39,992 nt of DNA from a bacterium (GCA_021850985.1 JAJZJX010000016.1:1-39992), one strand, 5' to 3'; shown: positions 22,758 through 32,303, counted from the first letter of the stretch. Notes: generated by a model from the letters alone, not told the origin. A program made the numbers and translations.

Positions 22758-23105
22758 ATGACGATACCTATAGGAATAGGAAACGGCGATTTGGCGGGAT
22801 TGAATCCTGCGTCGGAAATTAAAGAGCTTAATCCCAATAATATATTAGGAAACGGCGGCGGTTCCGTACAGCCGGCTTCCGGAAGCGGTTCTTTTGCCGA
22901 TACTCTTTTAAATTCCATAAATAAAGTCAACGAACTGCAAAATACGGCAAATAACTCGGCAGAAGCTATAGCTACGGGCCAGTCTTCCAATATACATCAG
23001 GCTATGATAGATATGGAAAAAGCTAACGACTCTTTCGAACTTATGATGCAGGTCAGGAACAAAATAGTCACTGCTTACAATACTATTATGCAAATGCAGG
23101 TATAA
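22758..23105 (+). CDS. fliE: Flagellar hook-basal body protein FliE
   Basis: Adaptor that links the MS ring to the rod and is the first exported substrate. The C-terminal domain is diagnostic: INKVNELQNTANNSAEAIAT, then IHQAMIDMEKANDSFELMMQ and VRNKIVTAYNTIMQMQV. The first ~45 residues are Gly/Pro/Asn-rich and variable. The length of 115 aa is normal. An AAGGAGG site at 22740-22746 precedes the ATG by 11 bases. Confidence 0.96.
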   Translation: MTIPIGIGNGDLAGLNPASEIKELNPNNILGNGGGSVQPASGSGSFADTLLNSINKVNELQNTANNSAEAIATGQSSNIHQAMIDMEKANDSFELMMQVRNKIVTAYNTIMQMQV

Positions 23106-23168
23106 ATATTACATATACCGCTCTCTATCTATATATAAAAAAATACTATAATTCGCAATTAGGATTAA

Positions 23169-24770
23169 ATGGCAGCTAATTTTAAAGAATTAGGCACGCA
23201 GTTAAAGACTTTTTTCACCGAACTTTCCATCGAAAGAAAGATAGTCTTCGTCCTTGTATTAACAGGGGTCGCTATAGCCGTATATTTAACCGCGGTTTAC
23301 GCTACCGCTCCGAAATACGGCGTTCTTTATTCAAATTTAAACGCAACAAGCGCTTCCCAAATAATCAGCAAACTTCATTCCTACAATATTCCTTATAAAC
23401 TCGGAAACAGAGGGAAAACCGTTCTTATACCTAAGAACGACGTTTATAAAACGAGGCTTAAACTTGCCTCCATAGGTCTTCCGCGCCAAGAAGGGGTCGG
23501 CTTTTCCATATTCGATAAAGTCCAGATAGGAATGACCGATTTTATGCAGCACGTCGATTACCAGAGGGCTCTGCAGGGCGAACTTGAAAGAACGATAGAC
23601 CAGATTAACAGCATTAAATATTCAAGGGTGCTTATAGTACTGCCGAGACAATCCGTTTTCGTCACGAGAAGGACGCCGGCAAAAGCCTCGGTAATTGTCA
23701 AGCTAAGACAAGGAATGACGCTTAATAAAATGCAGGTAAACGGAATAATACATTTAGTAGCAAGCGCGGTAGAAGGATTAAAACCAAAAAACATTACCAT
23801 AGTCGATACGGAAGGAAAGGTGCTGTCTATCCCTACGAAAAGCTCTTTCGCATATACGGTAAATCAGTTAAACTACGTACATAAAATAGAAAAAAGCTTG
23901 GAAAGCAAAATAAATTCAATGTTAATACCCGTGGTCGGATCCGGAAACGTAACTTCTAAAGTTTACGTTAAGGTCGATTTTGCAAAAAAAGTGGAATCCA
24001 AACTGACTTACAATCCCAATACTACGGCTATAGTATCTCAGCAGACCTATAAATCTTCTTCTACCGGAGCATTAAGGCCGCAGGGTATTCCTGGAGCAAA
24101 ATCAAACCTGCCGCCCGGAAAGGTTCCTATACCCGTCGGAAAACCGAGCGTTCATACGGTAAAAAAAGAAACGACAAATTACGACGTATCCAAAAAAATA
24201 GAGAAAATATCGTATCCGGTAGGAACTATTAAAAGAGTTTACGCTTCCGTATTAGTCAACGGAACTTATAAAAAAGTTAAATCGGCTAAAGGCAAAACTG
24301 CCGAACGATATGTTCCGAGAAGCTCATCCGAAATGAGCCTTTTTAAAAATATAGTGAAAACTGCTATAGGTTATTCCAAGACGGCAAAAGATAAAGTCGT
24401 GGTTGCCAATATTCCTTTTAAAAAGATAAGCTATAAAATACCGGCGCCTCCTAAAAAAACTTTAACGGCGCTGATTAAATCGAACCTCGGCGAAATTATC
24501 AGATACGGCGTTATATTGATAGGCGTCATACTTTTAATTTTAATTATTTTAAGACCGTTGATGCAGTACATAACTACCTATGAATCTCACGGAAACGCTC
24601 GTTCTTCGGAAGAAGAAAGACTGGAAGCGCTTGCGCAGATAAAACAGGAATCGGTAGCGCCGCCTGAACCTGACGTTAAAGATGTAGCGTCGAATATAGT
24701 AAAATCCGACCCGGACGCCGCAGTCAATTACGTAAGGAATTTACTAAAAGATACCGGAAGGGATATATAA
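23169..24770 (+). CDS. fliF: Flagellar MS-ring protein FliF
   Basis: Forms the MS ring that is the foundation of the basal body. Two transmembrane helices bracket the protein: one near residues 22-44 (IVFVLVLTGVAIAVYLTAVY) and one near 438-463 (YGVILIGVILLILIILRPLM). The periplasmic ring-building motifs are present (KYGVLYSNLNATSASQIISK, ALQGELERTIDQINSIKYSR, VNGIIHLVASAVEGLKPKNI). The cytoplasmic C-terminus that binds FliG ends the protein (SDPDAAVNYVRNLLKDTGRD). The 533-aa length is standard. It is 63 bp after fliE, and its stop directly abuts the fliG start. Confidence 0.98.
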   Translation: MAANFKELGTQLKTFFTELSIERKIVFVLVLTGVAIAVYLTAVYATAPKYGVLYSNLNATSASQIISKLHSYNIPYKLGNRGKTVLIPKNDVYKTRLKLASIGLPRQEGVGFSIFDKVQIGMTDFMQHVDYQRALQGELERTIDQINSIKYSRVLIVLPRQSVFVTRRTPAKASVIVKLRQGMTLNKMQVNGIIHLVASAVEGLKPKNITIVDTEGKVLSIPTKSSFAYTVNQLNYVHKIEKSLESKINSMLIPVVGSGNVTSKVYVKVDFAKKVESKLTYNPNTTAIVSQQTYKSSSTGALRPQGIPGAKSNLPPGKVPIPVGKPSVHTVKKETTNYDVSKKIEKISYPVGTIKRVYASVLVNGTYKKVKSAKGKTAERYVPRSSSEMSLFKNIVKTAIGYSKTAKDKVVVANIPFKKISYKIPAPPKKTLTALIKSNLGEIIRYGVILIGVILLILIILRPLMQYITTYESHGNARSSEEERLEALAQIKQESVAPPEPDVKDVASNIVKSDPDAAVNYVRNLLKDTGRDI

Positions 24771-25772
24771 ATGGGAAGAAGATTATCCGGACCCGAAAAA
24801 GCGGCGGTTTTCTTAGTTTCAGTCGGCGAAGACGCTGCATCCGAAATCATAAAAAGATTAGAGCTGATGGAAATCCAAAAAATTACCAAGTATATGGATA
24901 ACCTTCCGACCATCGAAAAAGAAGAGTCGGAAAATATACTTAAGGATTTTAATTCCAATTTTTCAAAAGTGGGACTGATAGTAAAGGGAGACGATTACGT
25001 AAAAAATCTAATAGCCAAATCGCTTGACCCCGACAAAGCAAAAAAAATATTGGACAATCTTCACGGCCCTATAGAAGAAGAAGGTCTTCAGACTTTAAAG
25101 TGGCTCGACCCTCATGTTATAGCAGATTTCGTTAAAAACGAACATCCTCAAACCATCGCGCTCATTCTTGGACATTTGGAACCTCTTTCTGCCGCCGTGG
25201 TAATAGGGCTTCTGCCTTCTTCCATCAGGTCGCAGGTAGTATTCAGGCTTTCAAAACTCGAAAGAGTGCCGCCGGGCGTTATCAAAGACTTGGACGAAGT
25301 GCTTCAGGAACAGCTTAAATCTACCGGCTCCACTCAGAGCAAATTAGTGGGAGGCGTCCGTGTAGTAGCGGATATTTTAAACAATATGGATAAATCTATA
25401 GAAGAACCGATTCTTGCGGATATTGAAAAATTAGACAAAGAAGAAGCGGAAAAAATCAGGGAATTAATGTTTACTTTCGACGACCTTGCAAGCGTGGACG
25501 ACAAATCTATGCAGCTCATTTTAAGAGAGGTTTCGCACGACCAGATAGTTCTTGCTTTAAAAACCGCTTCCGAAGAACTTACCAACAAAATTCTTTCAAA
25601 CGTTTCAAAGAGGGCTCAAGAGATGATTAAAGACGACCTTGAAGCAATGGGTCCGAAAAAACTTTCCGAAGTCGAAAAGATTCAGCACGAAATATTAAAG
25701 GTAGCAAGAAGGCTTGAAGACGAAGGCAAAATAAGTCTTGCCGTAAAAAGCGAAAGCGAAAAATTAGTATGA
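24771..25772 (+). CDS. fliG: Flagellar motor switch protein FliG
   Basis: Rotor component that carries torque-generating contacts with the stators. The N-terminal FliF-binding part starts LSGPEKAAVFLVSVGEDAAS. The middle EHPQTIALILGHLEP motif is the armadillo segment. The C-terminal charged torque helix is present (FDDLASVDDKSMQLILREVS), followed by AQEMIKDDLEAMGPKKLSEV. The 333-aa length is standard. It starts immediately after the fliF stop with a GGAAGGGA site and overlaps fliH by 4 bp (ATGA). Confidence 0.98.
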   Translation: MGRRLSGPEKAAVFLVSVGEDAASEIIKRLELMEIQKITKYMDNLPTIEKEESENILKDFNSNFSKVGLIVKGDDYVKNLIAKSLDPDKAKKILDNLHGPIEEEGLQTLKWLDPHVIADFVKNEHPQTIALILGHLEPLSAAVVIGLLPSSIRSQVVFRLSKLERVPPGVIKDLDEVLQEQLKSTGSTQSKLVGGVRVVADILNNMDKSIEEPILADIEKLDKEEAEKIRELMFTFDDLASVDDKSMQLILREVSHDQIVLALKTASEELTNKILSNVSKRAQEMIKDDLEAMGPKKLSEVEKIQHEILKVARRLEDEGKISLAVKSESEKLV

Positions 25773-26497
25773 GTAAAATTCTTAAAGATTATGAATTAAA
25801 TATGGAGGGTCAAACCTTATACGACGGCAAAAAAACCATCTTAGCCAACGTTCTGAGAGGCGAAGGAGCAAGCGCAAAAGAAAATGCCGAACTTGCGGCG
25901 GCGCTGGAATCGGTACCTTCTTCCCTTCAAAAATACATACTTTCTTATATCGAAAATTACAAAAATAAAACGGAAAAAGAGTTTGAAGAAAAAGAAAATT
26001 CAGTTTTCGAAGCCGCAAAACAAAAAGGATATGCCGAAGGTTTTGAAAAAGGGAAATCGGAAGCATTAAAATCGATGGAAGAAGGCGTTAAAAATATATT
26101 TTCCGCCGCCGAATCCATAAAACAGTTCAAGAACGAACTATACGAAGACGTTAAAAAAGATGCCGTAAACTTATCCGTAAAAATCGCCGAAACGATAATT
26201 AAATCTAAAATAGCCGCCGACGACGGCGTGTTGTTTAATATAATAGCGTCCGCAATTAATAAGTCCTCCGATGCCGTAAATTTTACTATATGCCTAAATC
26301 CCGAAGATTACAAAGTATTGAATAAAAACCCCGATGCCTTAAAAGATTTCTTGTCGAAAGAAACAGCCATAGATTTTATTCAGGATAAAAACGTTCAGTC
26401 CGGAAACGTCGTTATAAGGACGGATTTCGGCGAAATAGACGCAACAATTTCTACTCAGATAGAAAGGATAAAAAATATGTTTACTAAAGTTTTTTAA
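25769..26497 (+). CDS. fliH: Flagellar export ATPase regulator FliH
   Basis: Peripheral stator of the export apparatus that binds FliI and docks it to FliN. The middle is charged coiled coil (FEEKENSVFEAAKQKGYAEG, with a YAEGFEKGKSEAL GxxxG-like run). The C-terminal domain is conserved (VNLSVKIAETIIKSKI, then GNVVIRTDFGEIDATISTQI). The length is 242 aa. It overlaps fliG by 4 bp. The expected next gene, fliI, is absent; instead the 3' end overlaps a convergent nuclease gene by 14 bp, so the transcription unit ends here. Confidence 0.94.
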   Translation: MSKILKDYELNMEGQTLYDGKKTILANVLRGEGASAKENAELAAALESVPSSLQKYILSYIENYKNKTEKEFEEKENSVFEAAKQKGYAEGFEKGKSEALKSMEEGVKNIFSAAESIKQFKNELYEDVKKDAVNLSVKIAETIIKSKIAADDGVLFNIIASAINKSSDAVNFTICLNPEDYKVLNKNPDALKDFLSKETAIDFIQDKNVQSGNVVIRTDFGEIDATISTQIERIKNMFTKVF

Positions 26498-27017
26498 TTT
26501 TTCTTATTTTTAATCTTTCTTTTTTTGAAAGTTTATGGGGATTTCCTTTTTTGACTCCGCCGGTTCTTCTTTCTTCCTCTTCGTCTTCGTCGTTATATTC
26601 TTCATAAAGCCGATTTTCGCCGGTTTCGATAATGCCGCGGGCTAATTTTACGAACTCGTCTATGTCCAAGCAGGAACAGTCGGCGCTTGAAACCCTGCGC
26701 CTTATACCGTTATCGTTAGTTACGACCAATAAACTGCCCTTTATGCTTTTAGACAGCCTTATTATCACGTCGTCCGCTTTTTCGTCTTTTTTTGAATACA
26801 CCACTTCAATATTTTGACGGTTGTATTTCGACTCCAAAGGTTCGTCGGTATTGTATCCGTCAAAAACCACTACCACTTTATTCTTTTTTACATTATAATA
26901 TTTTGATAAAAAATTTATCGTCTCTTCTCTTAGCTTTTGAAGTTCGTCGGATTTAAAACTAACTTTAAAGTAAGAGTTGAAAATAAAATTGTATCCATCT
27001 ATTATTATAGTCAGCAT
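26484..27017 (-). CDS. YacP-like NYN-domain RNase
   Basis: Predicted PIN-like (NYN fold) nuclease of the YacP/Rae1 type, a family that acts on RNA, in Bacillus in connection with ribosomes. Conserved acidic positions are visible: IIIDGYNF (Asp7), VVVFDGYN, EKADDVIIRL and VVTNDNGIRRRV. The C-terminal tail is very basic and acidic in turn (EEYNDEDEEEERR, then KLSKKERLKIRKIKK), plausible for RNA or ribosome contact. I start it at the ATG at 27015-27017. A start at 27056 would add 13 residues without family similarity and overlap the divergent activator gene. It is convergent with fliH. No direct link to motility is visible. Confidence 0.82.
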   Translation of the reverse strand: MLTIIIDGYNFIFNSYFKVSFKSDELQKLREETINFLSKYYNVKKNKVVVVFDGYNTDEPLESKYNRQNIEVVYSKKDEKADDVIIRLSKSIKGSLLVVTNDNGIRRRVSSADCSCLDIDEFVKLARGIIETGENRLYEEYNDEDEEEERRTGGVKKGNPHKLSKKERLKIRKIKKL

Positions 27018-27038
27018 AGTATATAAATTATAAATAAT

Positions 27039-28502
27039 ATGAATAATATTAGTCAAACGGAAAAAAACGAATATTTAGTTTATATATTGTCGGAACAAAA
27101 AAAAACGTCGGAAATTATAAAAAAAGCTCTCTCACGGACTTTGCCGGAAGACAAGATCGCCGTATCCGCCGGTTTCAAAAACCTGCCGCGCAGTTTTAAC
27201 AGCAATACTTATATTATAACCGAATACGACGAAAATTACATAAAAGAAATATCGTCGATAAAACCGAAAAGAAACGTTAAACTTTACGTTTATATAGAAA
27301 ACTTAAACAAATTAAACGAGCGGGACGTAATTTTTTTAATAAAACATAATATAGACCACGTAATTCATTCGGGAAATATCGAAAAATTGGCTTACGAAAG
27401 TTTTATAGACGCTAAAATTTTCAAAAAAAAGCGCTACAACGCTTTTATCGATAAAGAATCTACCCTGCTTGAAGATTTATCAGCCGAAAATGAAGACGTC
27501 AAAGATACCGGCATCAATATTTACGGAATTTCGGAGCATATCGCCGAGGTCGTAAAAAAAATCTGCAGAATCGCGCCTTCGGAAAGTTCGGTTCTTATTA
27601 CGGGAGAATCCGGCACGGGAAAAGAACTGATCGCAAGACTGATACACGATAAATCCAAGCGGGGCGGACACCCTATGGTATCGGTAAATTGCGGAGCGTT
27701 TCCGGAAGGCCTTCTGGAAAGCGAACTGTTCGGATATAAAAAAGGGGCATTTACGGGAGCTTTTACCGACAAGCTCGGAAGATTCGATCTTGCGGATAAA
27801 TCTACGCTGTTCTTAGACGAGATAGGCGATATGAGTCCTTCTATTCAAGTAAAACTTCTAAGGGTAATACAGGAAAGAGAAATAGAGCCGGTAGGTTCGG
27901 TAAAAACAAAAAAAATAGACGTAAGAATTATTTCCGCTACCAATAAAAATTTAGAAGAACTTATAGCCAAAAATCTATTCAGGGAAGATTTTTATTACAG
28001 AATTAACGTAATACCCGTTCATCTGCTGCCTTTAAGGGAAAGAAAGGTAGATATTATTATTCTCATATACTATTTTTTAAAAAAATTCGGCGATTACCAG
28101 AACGAATCTGTTTACGGAATTTCCGAAGACGCTTTCTATATGCTCTTAAACTATCCGTGGACGGGCAACGTCCGGGAGCTTGAAAATTTAATGGAAATGC
28201 TGGTAGTGTTAAACGAAGGCGGTTTGATAACGGAAAAAGATATTCCCGATAAATATTTAAAAAAATCGAATAATATTATATATTCGGAAAATTTAAATAT
28301 AGACGAAAAACTTACGATGCGGTCTGCCGAAGAACCGTTTCAAATTAATTTAAAAGAAAAAATGGAAGCCGCTGAAAGAGAAATTATTGAAAAAGCAATG
28401 AAAATTTCCGGAGGCGTAAAGGAAAAAGCGGCAAAAATGCTGGGGCTTAACAGAACGACTTTAATAGAAAAATTAAAAAAATATGAAAAAAATAAAAAAT
28501 AA
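27039..28502 (+). CDS. Second sigma-54 activator, with degenerate FleQ-like receiver
   Basis: AAA+ activator of sigma-54 promoters. Walker A GESGTGKE is at 189-196, the sigma-54 loop GAFTGA at 236-241, Walker B LFLDEIGD at 257-264, and a Fis-type helix-turn-helix ends the protein (GGVKEKAAKMLGLNRTTLIE). The first ~150 residues look like a receiver fold (strand TYIITEYD, later IKHNIDHVIHSG) but lack the usual acidic pocket and phosphoacceptor arrangement, as in FleQ/FlrA. It may therefore respond to a ligand or partner rather than a kinase. At 487 aa it fits the FleQ size. Its place next to the fli operon suggests flagellar control above or beside the FlgR-type regulator. The 3' end overlaps the TPR gene by 20 bp. 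Confidence 0.88.
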   Translation: MNNISQTEKNEYLVYILSEQKKTSEIIKKALSRTLPEDKIAVSAGFKNLPRSFNSNTYIITEYDENYIKEISSIKPKRNVKLYVYIENLNKLNERDVIFLIKHNIDHVIHSGNIEKLAYESFIDAKIFKKKRYNAFIDKESTLLEDLSAENEDVKDTGINIYGISEHIAEVVKKICRIAPSESSVLITGESGTGKELIARLIHDKSKRGGHPMVSVNCGAFPEGLLESELFGYKKGAFTGAFTDKLGRFDLADKSTLFLDEIGDMSPSIQVKLLRVIQEREIEPVGSVKTKKIDVRIISATNKNLEELIAKNLFREDFYYRINVIPVHLLPLRERKVDIIILIYYFLKKFGDYQNESVYGISEDAFYMLLNYPWTGNVRELENLMEMLVVLNEGGLITEKDIPDKYLKKSNNIIYSENLNIDEKLTMRSAEEPFQINLKEKMEAAEREIIEKAMKISGGVKEKAAKMLGLNRTTLIEKLKKYEKNKK

Positions 28503-30360
28503 AGCAGTCTTTATATATATCGCTATAATATTTTTTGCGTTAACGCAAAGTTATTTTATTTTAGGCGCAAACGCTAAAACGGCGGCCGTCCCTTCAAAAG
28601 CGGAGCGGCTGTATGAAAAAGCTTTAAAAGAGTATAAAGCCGGCAGTTATTACAACGCGCGCATGAAACTTAAATACGTATTAAATAACTTTAAAATGGG
28701 GAAAAAATTATATTCCGACGTTTATTTTCTTACGGGAAAAGTTCTTTTTAAAGAAAAAAATTTCTTCTTAGCAAAACCTTATTTTCAGAGGGTAATTTAT
28801 AAAAATCCCGATTATAAAGATATTTATAACGTTATATATTATATGGCGAGATGCGATTTTAATCTAAAAAACTACAGGCGCTCCATTCGGGATTTTGATT
28901 TTCTTTTAACTAAAAGCAAAAAAGGAAGCAGACTTTACGACAGATCGCTTGTATATTTGACTTTATCTTACGCTTCCTGCGGAGTCTTGAAAAACGCCGA
29001 CAAACTTTACGGTACCGACCATGTTAAAAACATTCTGCGGAAATCTGAATTTTTAAAAAAAAGAAGCGGTTATTTCAAAACGGTTTATTTAAATTATCTT
29101 ATTAATCATAAAAAAAATTTTTCTAAAGCGCTTTTAATATTAGACGTGAAAAATTTATTTTCCGCTAAAAAGAAAGAGTCGTGCTATAAATCCTATTTTA
29201 CCGGAATAATAACGTACGAAGAGCAAAAATACGCCCCCGCACAAAACTATTTCGCAAAATCTTCCCGATACTGCACGGGATACTATTATAAAAACGGGTT
29301 GGCTTATTACGGTATGTCTTTGGTCAAACAAAAAAATAAACAAGGCATCAAATACATTAAAAATGCGGTCTTAGAAACCGGTTATCCCAAAATTGAACTG
29401 AAATCTTTAAAATTTTTAGCGTCATATTATAAAACTTTAAATAAACCGGAAAAAGAATTGAAATATTTAAAACAAATACTTTTCAATTCAGGCTCCATTC
29501 GCCAGATAAAAGGAAAAGAAAAAACCGAAACCGAAAAAAAAGCGGCAGGACTGCTATATAAGGTAATAAAAAACGATTATAAATCTAAAAAAGCGGCAAA
29601 ATATAAAGATGCCTTTAAAACTTTCGATAATATAAGTTTTTTAATTCCGTCTAAATTTATAATACCTAAAACCTATGAATATCTCGCTAAAATTAAACTT
29701 AACGAAAACAATTTTAAATCCGCACTGCTTTATGCTAAAAAATATAAAAACTTATATCTTAACGCATATATTTATTTTAAAATGAAAAATTACAAAAAAT
29801 CGCTTTCACTGCTGAATAAAATAAATTTAAAAAGCATAAAGGATTTAAAACTGGCCGATAAAATCATAAAGTTAAAATTAAAATTATATAAAAAATTAAA
29901 CCTTAATAAAGATTATACGGCTCTGTTGAAAAACAGCATCAATTTAATGAAACCGGAAAACAGGATAAGAAATCTTTATTATCTGGGAAAGATCGAATTC
30001 GACGAAAATAATACGGTAAAAGCGGAATATTATTTTGAACAAATCTTAAATAACGGATTTTCGAAAGAAAAAAAGAATAAAAACATATTATACGAAACGT
30101 ATTATTATCTTGGGCTTATAAATTATTCGCAGAAAAAATATAAACTTTCGCTTGACGATTTTAATAAAGGATACGGACTTGACGCCGCCGGCCCGCATTT
30201 TCAGTACGAGCTGTCCCAGATAGCATACATATATATGAAATATTTAAAAAATAAAAAACTTGCCCTGAAATATTATTCCGTACTGAGAAAAAACGCATCG
30301 TCTTCGACCTACAAAAACCTTGCTTCCACTATGATTTCCGCGATAAATATGCAGAAATAG
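28483..30360 (+). CDS. Exported TPR-repeat protein
   Basis: Unrecognised protein of 625 aa. Residues 1-32 form a signal peptide or anchor (Lys-rich start, hydrophobic core VFIYIAIIFFALTQSYFILG, then ANA). The remainder is a solenoid of tetratricopeptide-like helices, for example AERLYEKALKEYKAGSYYNA, AKPYFQRVIYKNPDYKDIYN and AEYYFEQILNNGFSKEKK. It is strikingly Lys-, Tyr- and Asn-rich. It probably acts as a periplasmic or outer-membrane scaffold. The start overlaps the sigma-54 activator by 20 bp, so the two are translationally coupled. That linkage hints at a shared process such as motility or envelope assembly, but no specific function can be given. It ends 5 bp before the convergent coupling-protein gene. 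Confidence 0.8.
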   Translation: MKKIKNKAVFIYIAIIFFALTQSYFILGANAKTAAVPSKAERLYEKALKEYKAGSYYNARMKLKYVLNNFKMGKKLYSDVYFLTGKVLFKEKNFFLAKPYFQRVIYKNPDYKDIYNVIYYMARCDFNLKNYRRSIRDFDFLLTKSKKGSRLYDRSLVYLTLSYASCGVLKNADKLYGTDHVKNILRKSEFLKKRSGYFKTVYLNYLINHKKNFSKALLILDVKNLFSAKKKESCYKSYFTGIITYEEQKYAPAQNYFAKSSRYCTGYYYKNGLAYYGMSLVKQKNKQGIKYIKNAVLETGYPKIELKSLKFLASYYKTLNKPEKELKYLKQILFNSGSIRQIKGKEKTETEKKAAGLLYKVIKNDYKSKKAAKYKDAFKTFDNISFLIPSKFIIPKTYEYLAKIKLNENNFKSALLYAKKYKNLYLNAYIYFKMKNYKKSLSLLNKINLKSIKDLKLADKIIKLKLKLYKKLNLNKDYTALLKNSINLMKPENRIRNLYYLGKIEFDENNTVKAEYYFEQILNNGFSKEKKNKNILYETYYYLGLINYSQKKYKLSLDDFNKGYGLDAAGPHFQYELSQIAYIYMKYLKNKKLALKYYSVLRKNASSSTYKNLASTMISAINMQK

Positions 30361-30365
30361 TTATA

Positions 30366-32270
30366 CTAACGCAGGTTCAATATGAAAGGGTTTACGTATT
30401 TCGTGTAAACAAAAACCGAATTTCTGTCCATATTTTTTAGTTCGTCGGGAGAAATTAAAGGATATAAGCCGGAAGCTACGGGAGATTCTCCGAAATCTAA
30501 ATCGTTTATATGCCTTCTCAAAAATTCTTTATGCAATACGTAGCGCTCGCCGGACATTTCGGAATAATATTTGCAGGTTTCCCATCCGGCATGCCCCATA
30601 ACTATATGAGTTCCGATATTCGACGCAATTAAAGCTATATCGCCGTAACGTTCCTTTAAAAAGGCGATATCCTGAACCGTCATACAGACGCCGGTATTTG
30701 TTTTCCTTAGATTTGCAAGTTCGGTATCAAAATCGTTCAATGTTAAAACCGGAAATTCGTCGAGATAAATAAAAAAACTGCGTCCGCCTTCTTTATCTTT
30801 AGTACCGCCGCCGTTTTCTGCATTGTCCGCACCGCTTGCGCTCCTTAAACCGCTTCTTCTGTATTCGTATATTCCGTTTATAAATATTTGCGTAATAAAA
30901 GATATCAGCCTGCCTCCGCCGGAATTTATTTTTTCCTTGGGAATGCCGGCTATAAACAAAGTATCTTCTGCAAAAAAGTCTTCGGTATTAAAACATTCGG
31001 ATTCTTTGCCGTTATCGATATTATTACCTTTATTGATATTGATATTGCTATTTATATTGCTATCATTAGTTCTGCTCTTGCATTTAAAATATTTTCCGAT
31101 ATTCGGATCGTTTAAAAAATCTAAATTGTTTAATACGTCGGTTACTACTTTTGCCCTTTCGTAAACTGGAAGTTCTAAAAAATTATTAAATAAATTTCTT
31201 ATTTTCTTTTCGTTTTCCCCGCTATATTTAACGATTTCGTTTTCGATAAATTTAACTCCTCTTTCAAAGAACGACTTAACGGTAAAGAGGTCGAAATGTT
31301 TGCCTTCATATTTGTATTTTAAATAAATAAGAACGGCGTAAAACATATCCGACGATCTTCTCGAATAATATTTATGGGCATGGACATCGCCGCCTTTTAT
31401 CTCGTTTTTATCGGTATGAAATAGCATGGAAGCTATATTTAGCAGTTTATCGTCGCTTAAAGGCCTGCCGTTTTTATCCGTCAGCGGATTAAAATTTACC
31501 GAATTTTCGTCTGATTCTGCGTAAGGGTCGAACAACTCTACTCTCTTACCGGCTTTTTTCCAGTCATTTTTAACCGCTTCGTATAAATAGGGGCTGTCTA
31601 TATCCACCGCAAAAACAGATATTCCGGATGACGCAGCATCGGAAATAATTCCCGGAATTATATAATTGGAAGTTTTTCCGCCGCCGGTCGGCGAAACTAT
31701 AAGCATATGCTCGTATCTTTTTTTCTCGTCGAGTCCGATAACGATGTCAGGATATTTTTTACCGGCGGTTCCGGTTTTATCTGCGGAAGCTTTTAAAATA
31801 CCGAGATCGAAAGATTTTTCTTCTTTTGAAAGGTTTTTAATTTTAGCGTTCATGGAAGAAACGTCTCCGCTTGTTCCGCTTTTTAAAAGTTTTATTTTAT
31901 TTATCGTAAAGTATAATATGAAAAAAACTAAAACCGACAGTAAAATATATTCTACGGTTAAGGTGAACCCGGAAGTAAATGTTTTTGAAAATCCGGAAAC
32001 GGCATTTAAAAAGAGCGTCAAAATTATGGCGGTTATCAGCGACAGTAAATATAATGCAATAACATATGGGATGTTTGCGGTTAATCGAGCCGGAATTATA
32101 TTGCTACAAAGCCCGTCTCTTTTTGATGCAGTTCCTCCGCAGGTTTTGTCTTTATCGCAGTTTTCACCGCCGCCTGCAATGCGGACGCTGAAATTATTAA
32201 CTATTTCGCCGTAAGAAGCAAAACGTCCGGCGGCTGCAGGATGAGATTTTTTACCTTTTAAAGAAAACAT
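30366..32270 (-). CDS. VirD4/TraG-type coupling ATPase, solitary
   Basis: Membrane-bound AAA-like ATPase related to type IV coupling proteins, which deliver DNA or protein to a secretion channel. Two transmembrane helices (about 68-90 and 103-125) precede the motor domain. Walker A is SPTGGGKT (193-200), and the VFAVDIDSPYLYEAVKNDWK strand parallels the VxDPKGE region of VirD4. Walker B is YLDEFP (502-507), followed by the family block TGVCMTVQDIAFLKERYGD and SNIGTHIVMG. An Asn-rich insert lies at 402-420. The length of 634 aa fits. No relaxase, VirB-like or pilus gene is in the window. It sits between a TPR gene and a DedA gene next to a composite repeat, suggesting acquisition or a non-conjugative role. 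Substrate unknown. Confidence 0.82.
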   Translation of the reverse strand: MFSLKGKKSHPAAAGRFASYGEIVNNFSVRIAGGGENCDKDKTCGGTASKRDGLCSNIIPARLTANIPYVIALYLLSLITAIILTLFLNAVSGFSKTFTSGFTLTVEYILLSVLVFFILYFTINKIKLLKSGTSGDVSSMNAKIKNLSKEEKSFDLGILKASADKTGTAGKKYPDIVIGLDEKKRYEHMLIVSPTGGGKTSNYIIPGIISDAASSGISVFAVDIDSPYLYEAVKNDWKKAGKRVELFDPYAESDENSVNFNPLTDKNGRPLSDDKLLNIASMLFHTDKNEIKGGDVHAHKYYSRRSSDMFYAVLIYLKYKYEGKHFDLFTVKSFFERGVKFIENEIVKYSGENEKKIRNLFNNFLELPVYERAKVVTDVLNNLDFLNDPNIGKYFKCKSRTNDSNINSNININKGNNIDNGKESECFNTEDFFAEDTLFIAGIPKEKINSGGGRLISFITQIFINGIYEYRRSGLRSASGADNAENGGGTKDKEGGRSFFIYLDEFPVLTLNDFDTELANLRKTNTGVCMTVQDIAFLKERYGDIALIASNIGTHIVMGHAGWETCKYYSEMSGERYVLHKEFLRRHINDLDFGESPVASGLYPLISPDELKNMDRNSVFVYTKYVNPFILNLR

Positions 32271-32303
32271 ACTATTCTAAATTTATCTAATCTTTATCTT
32301 CTT

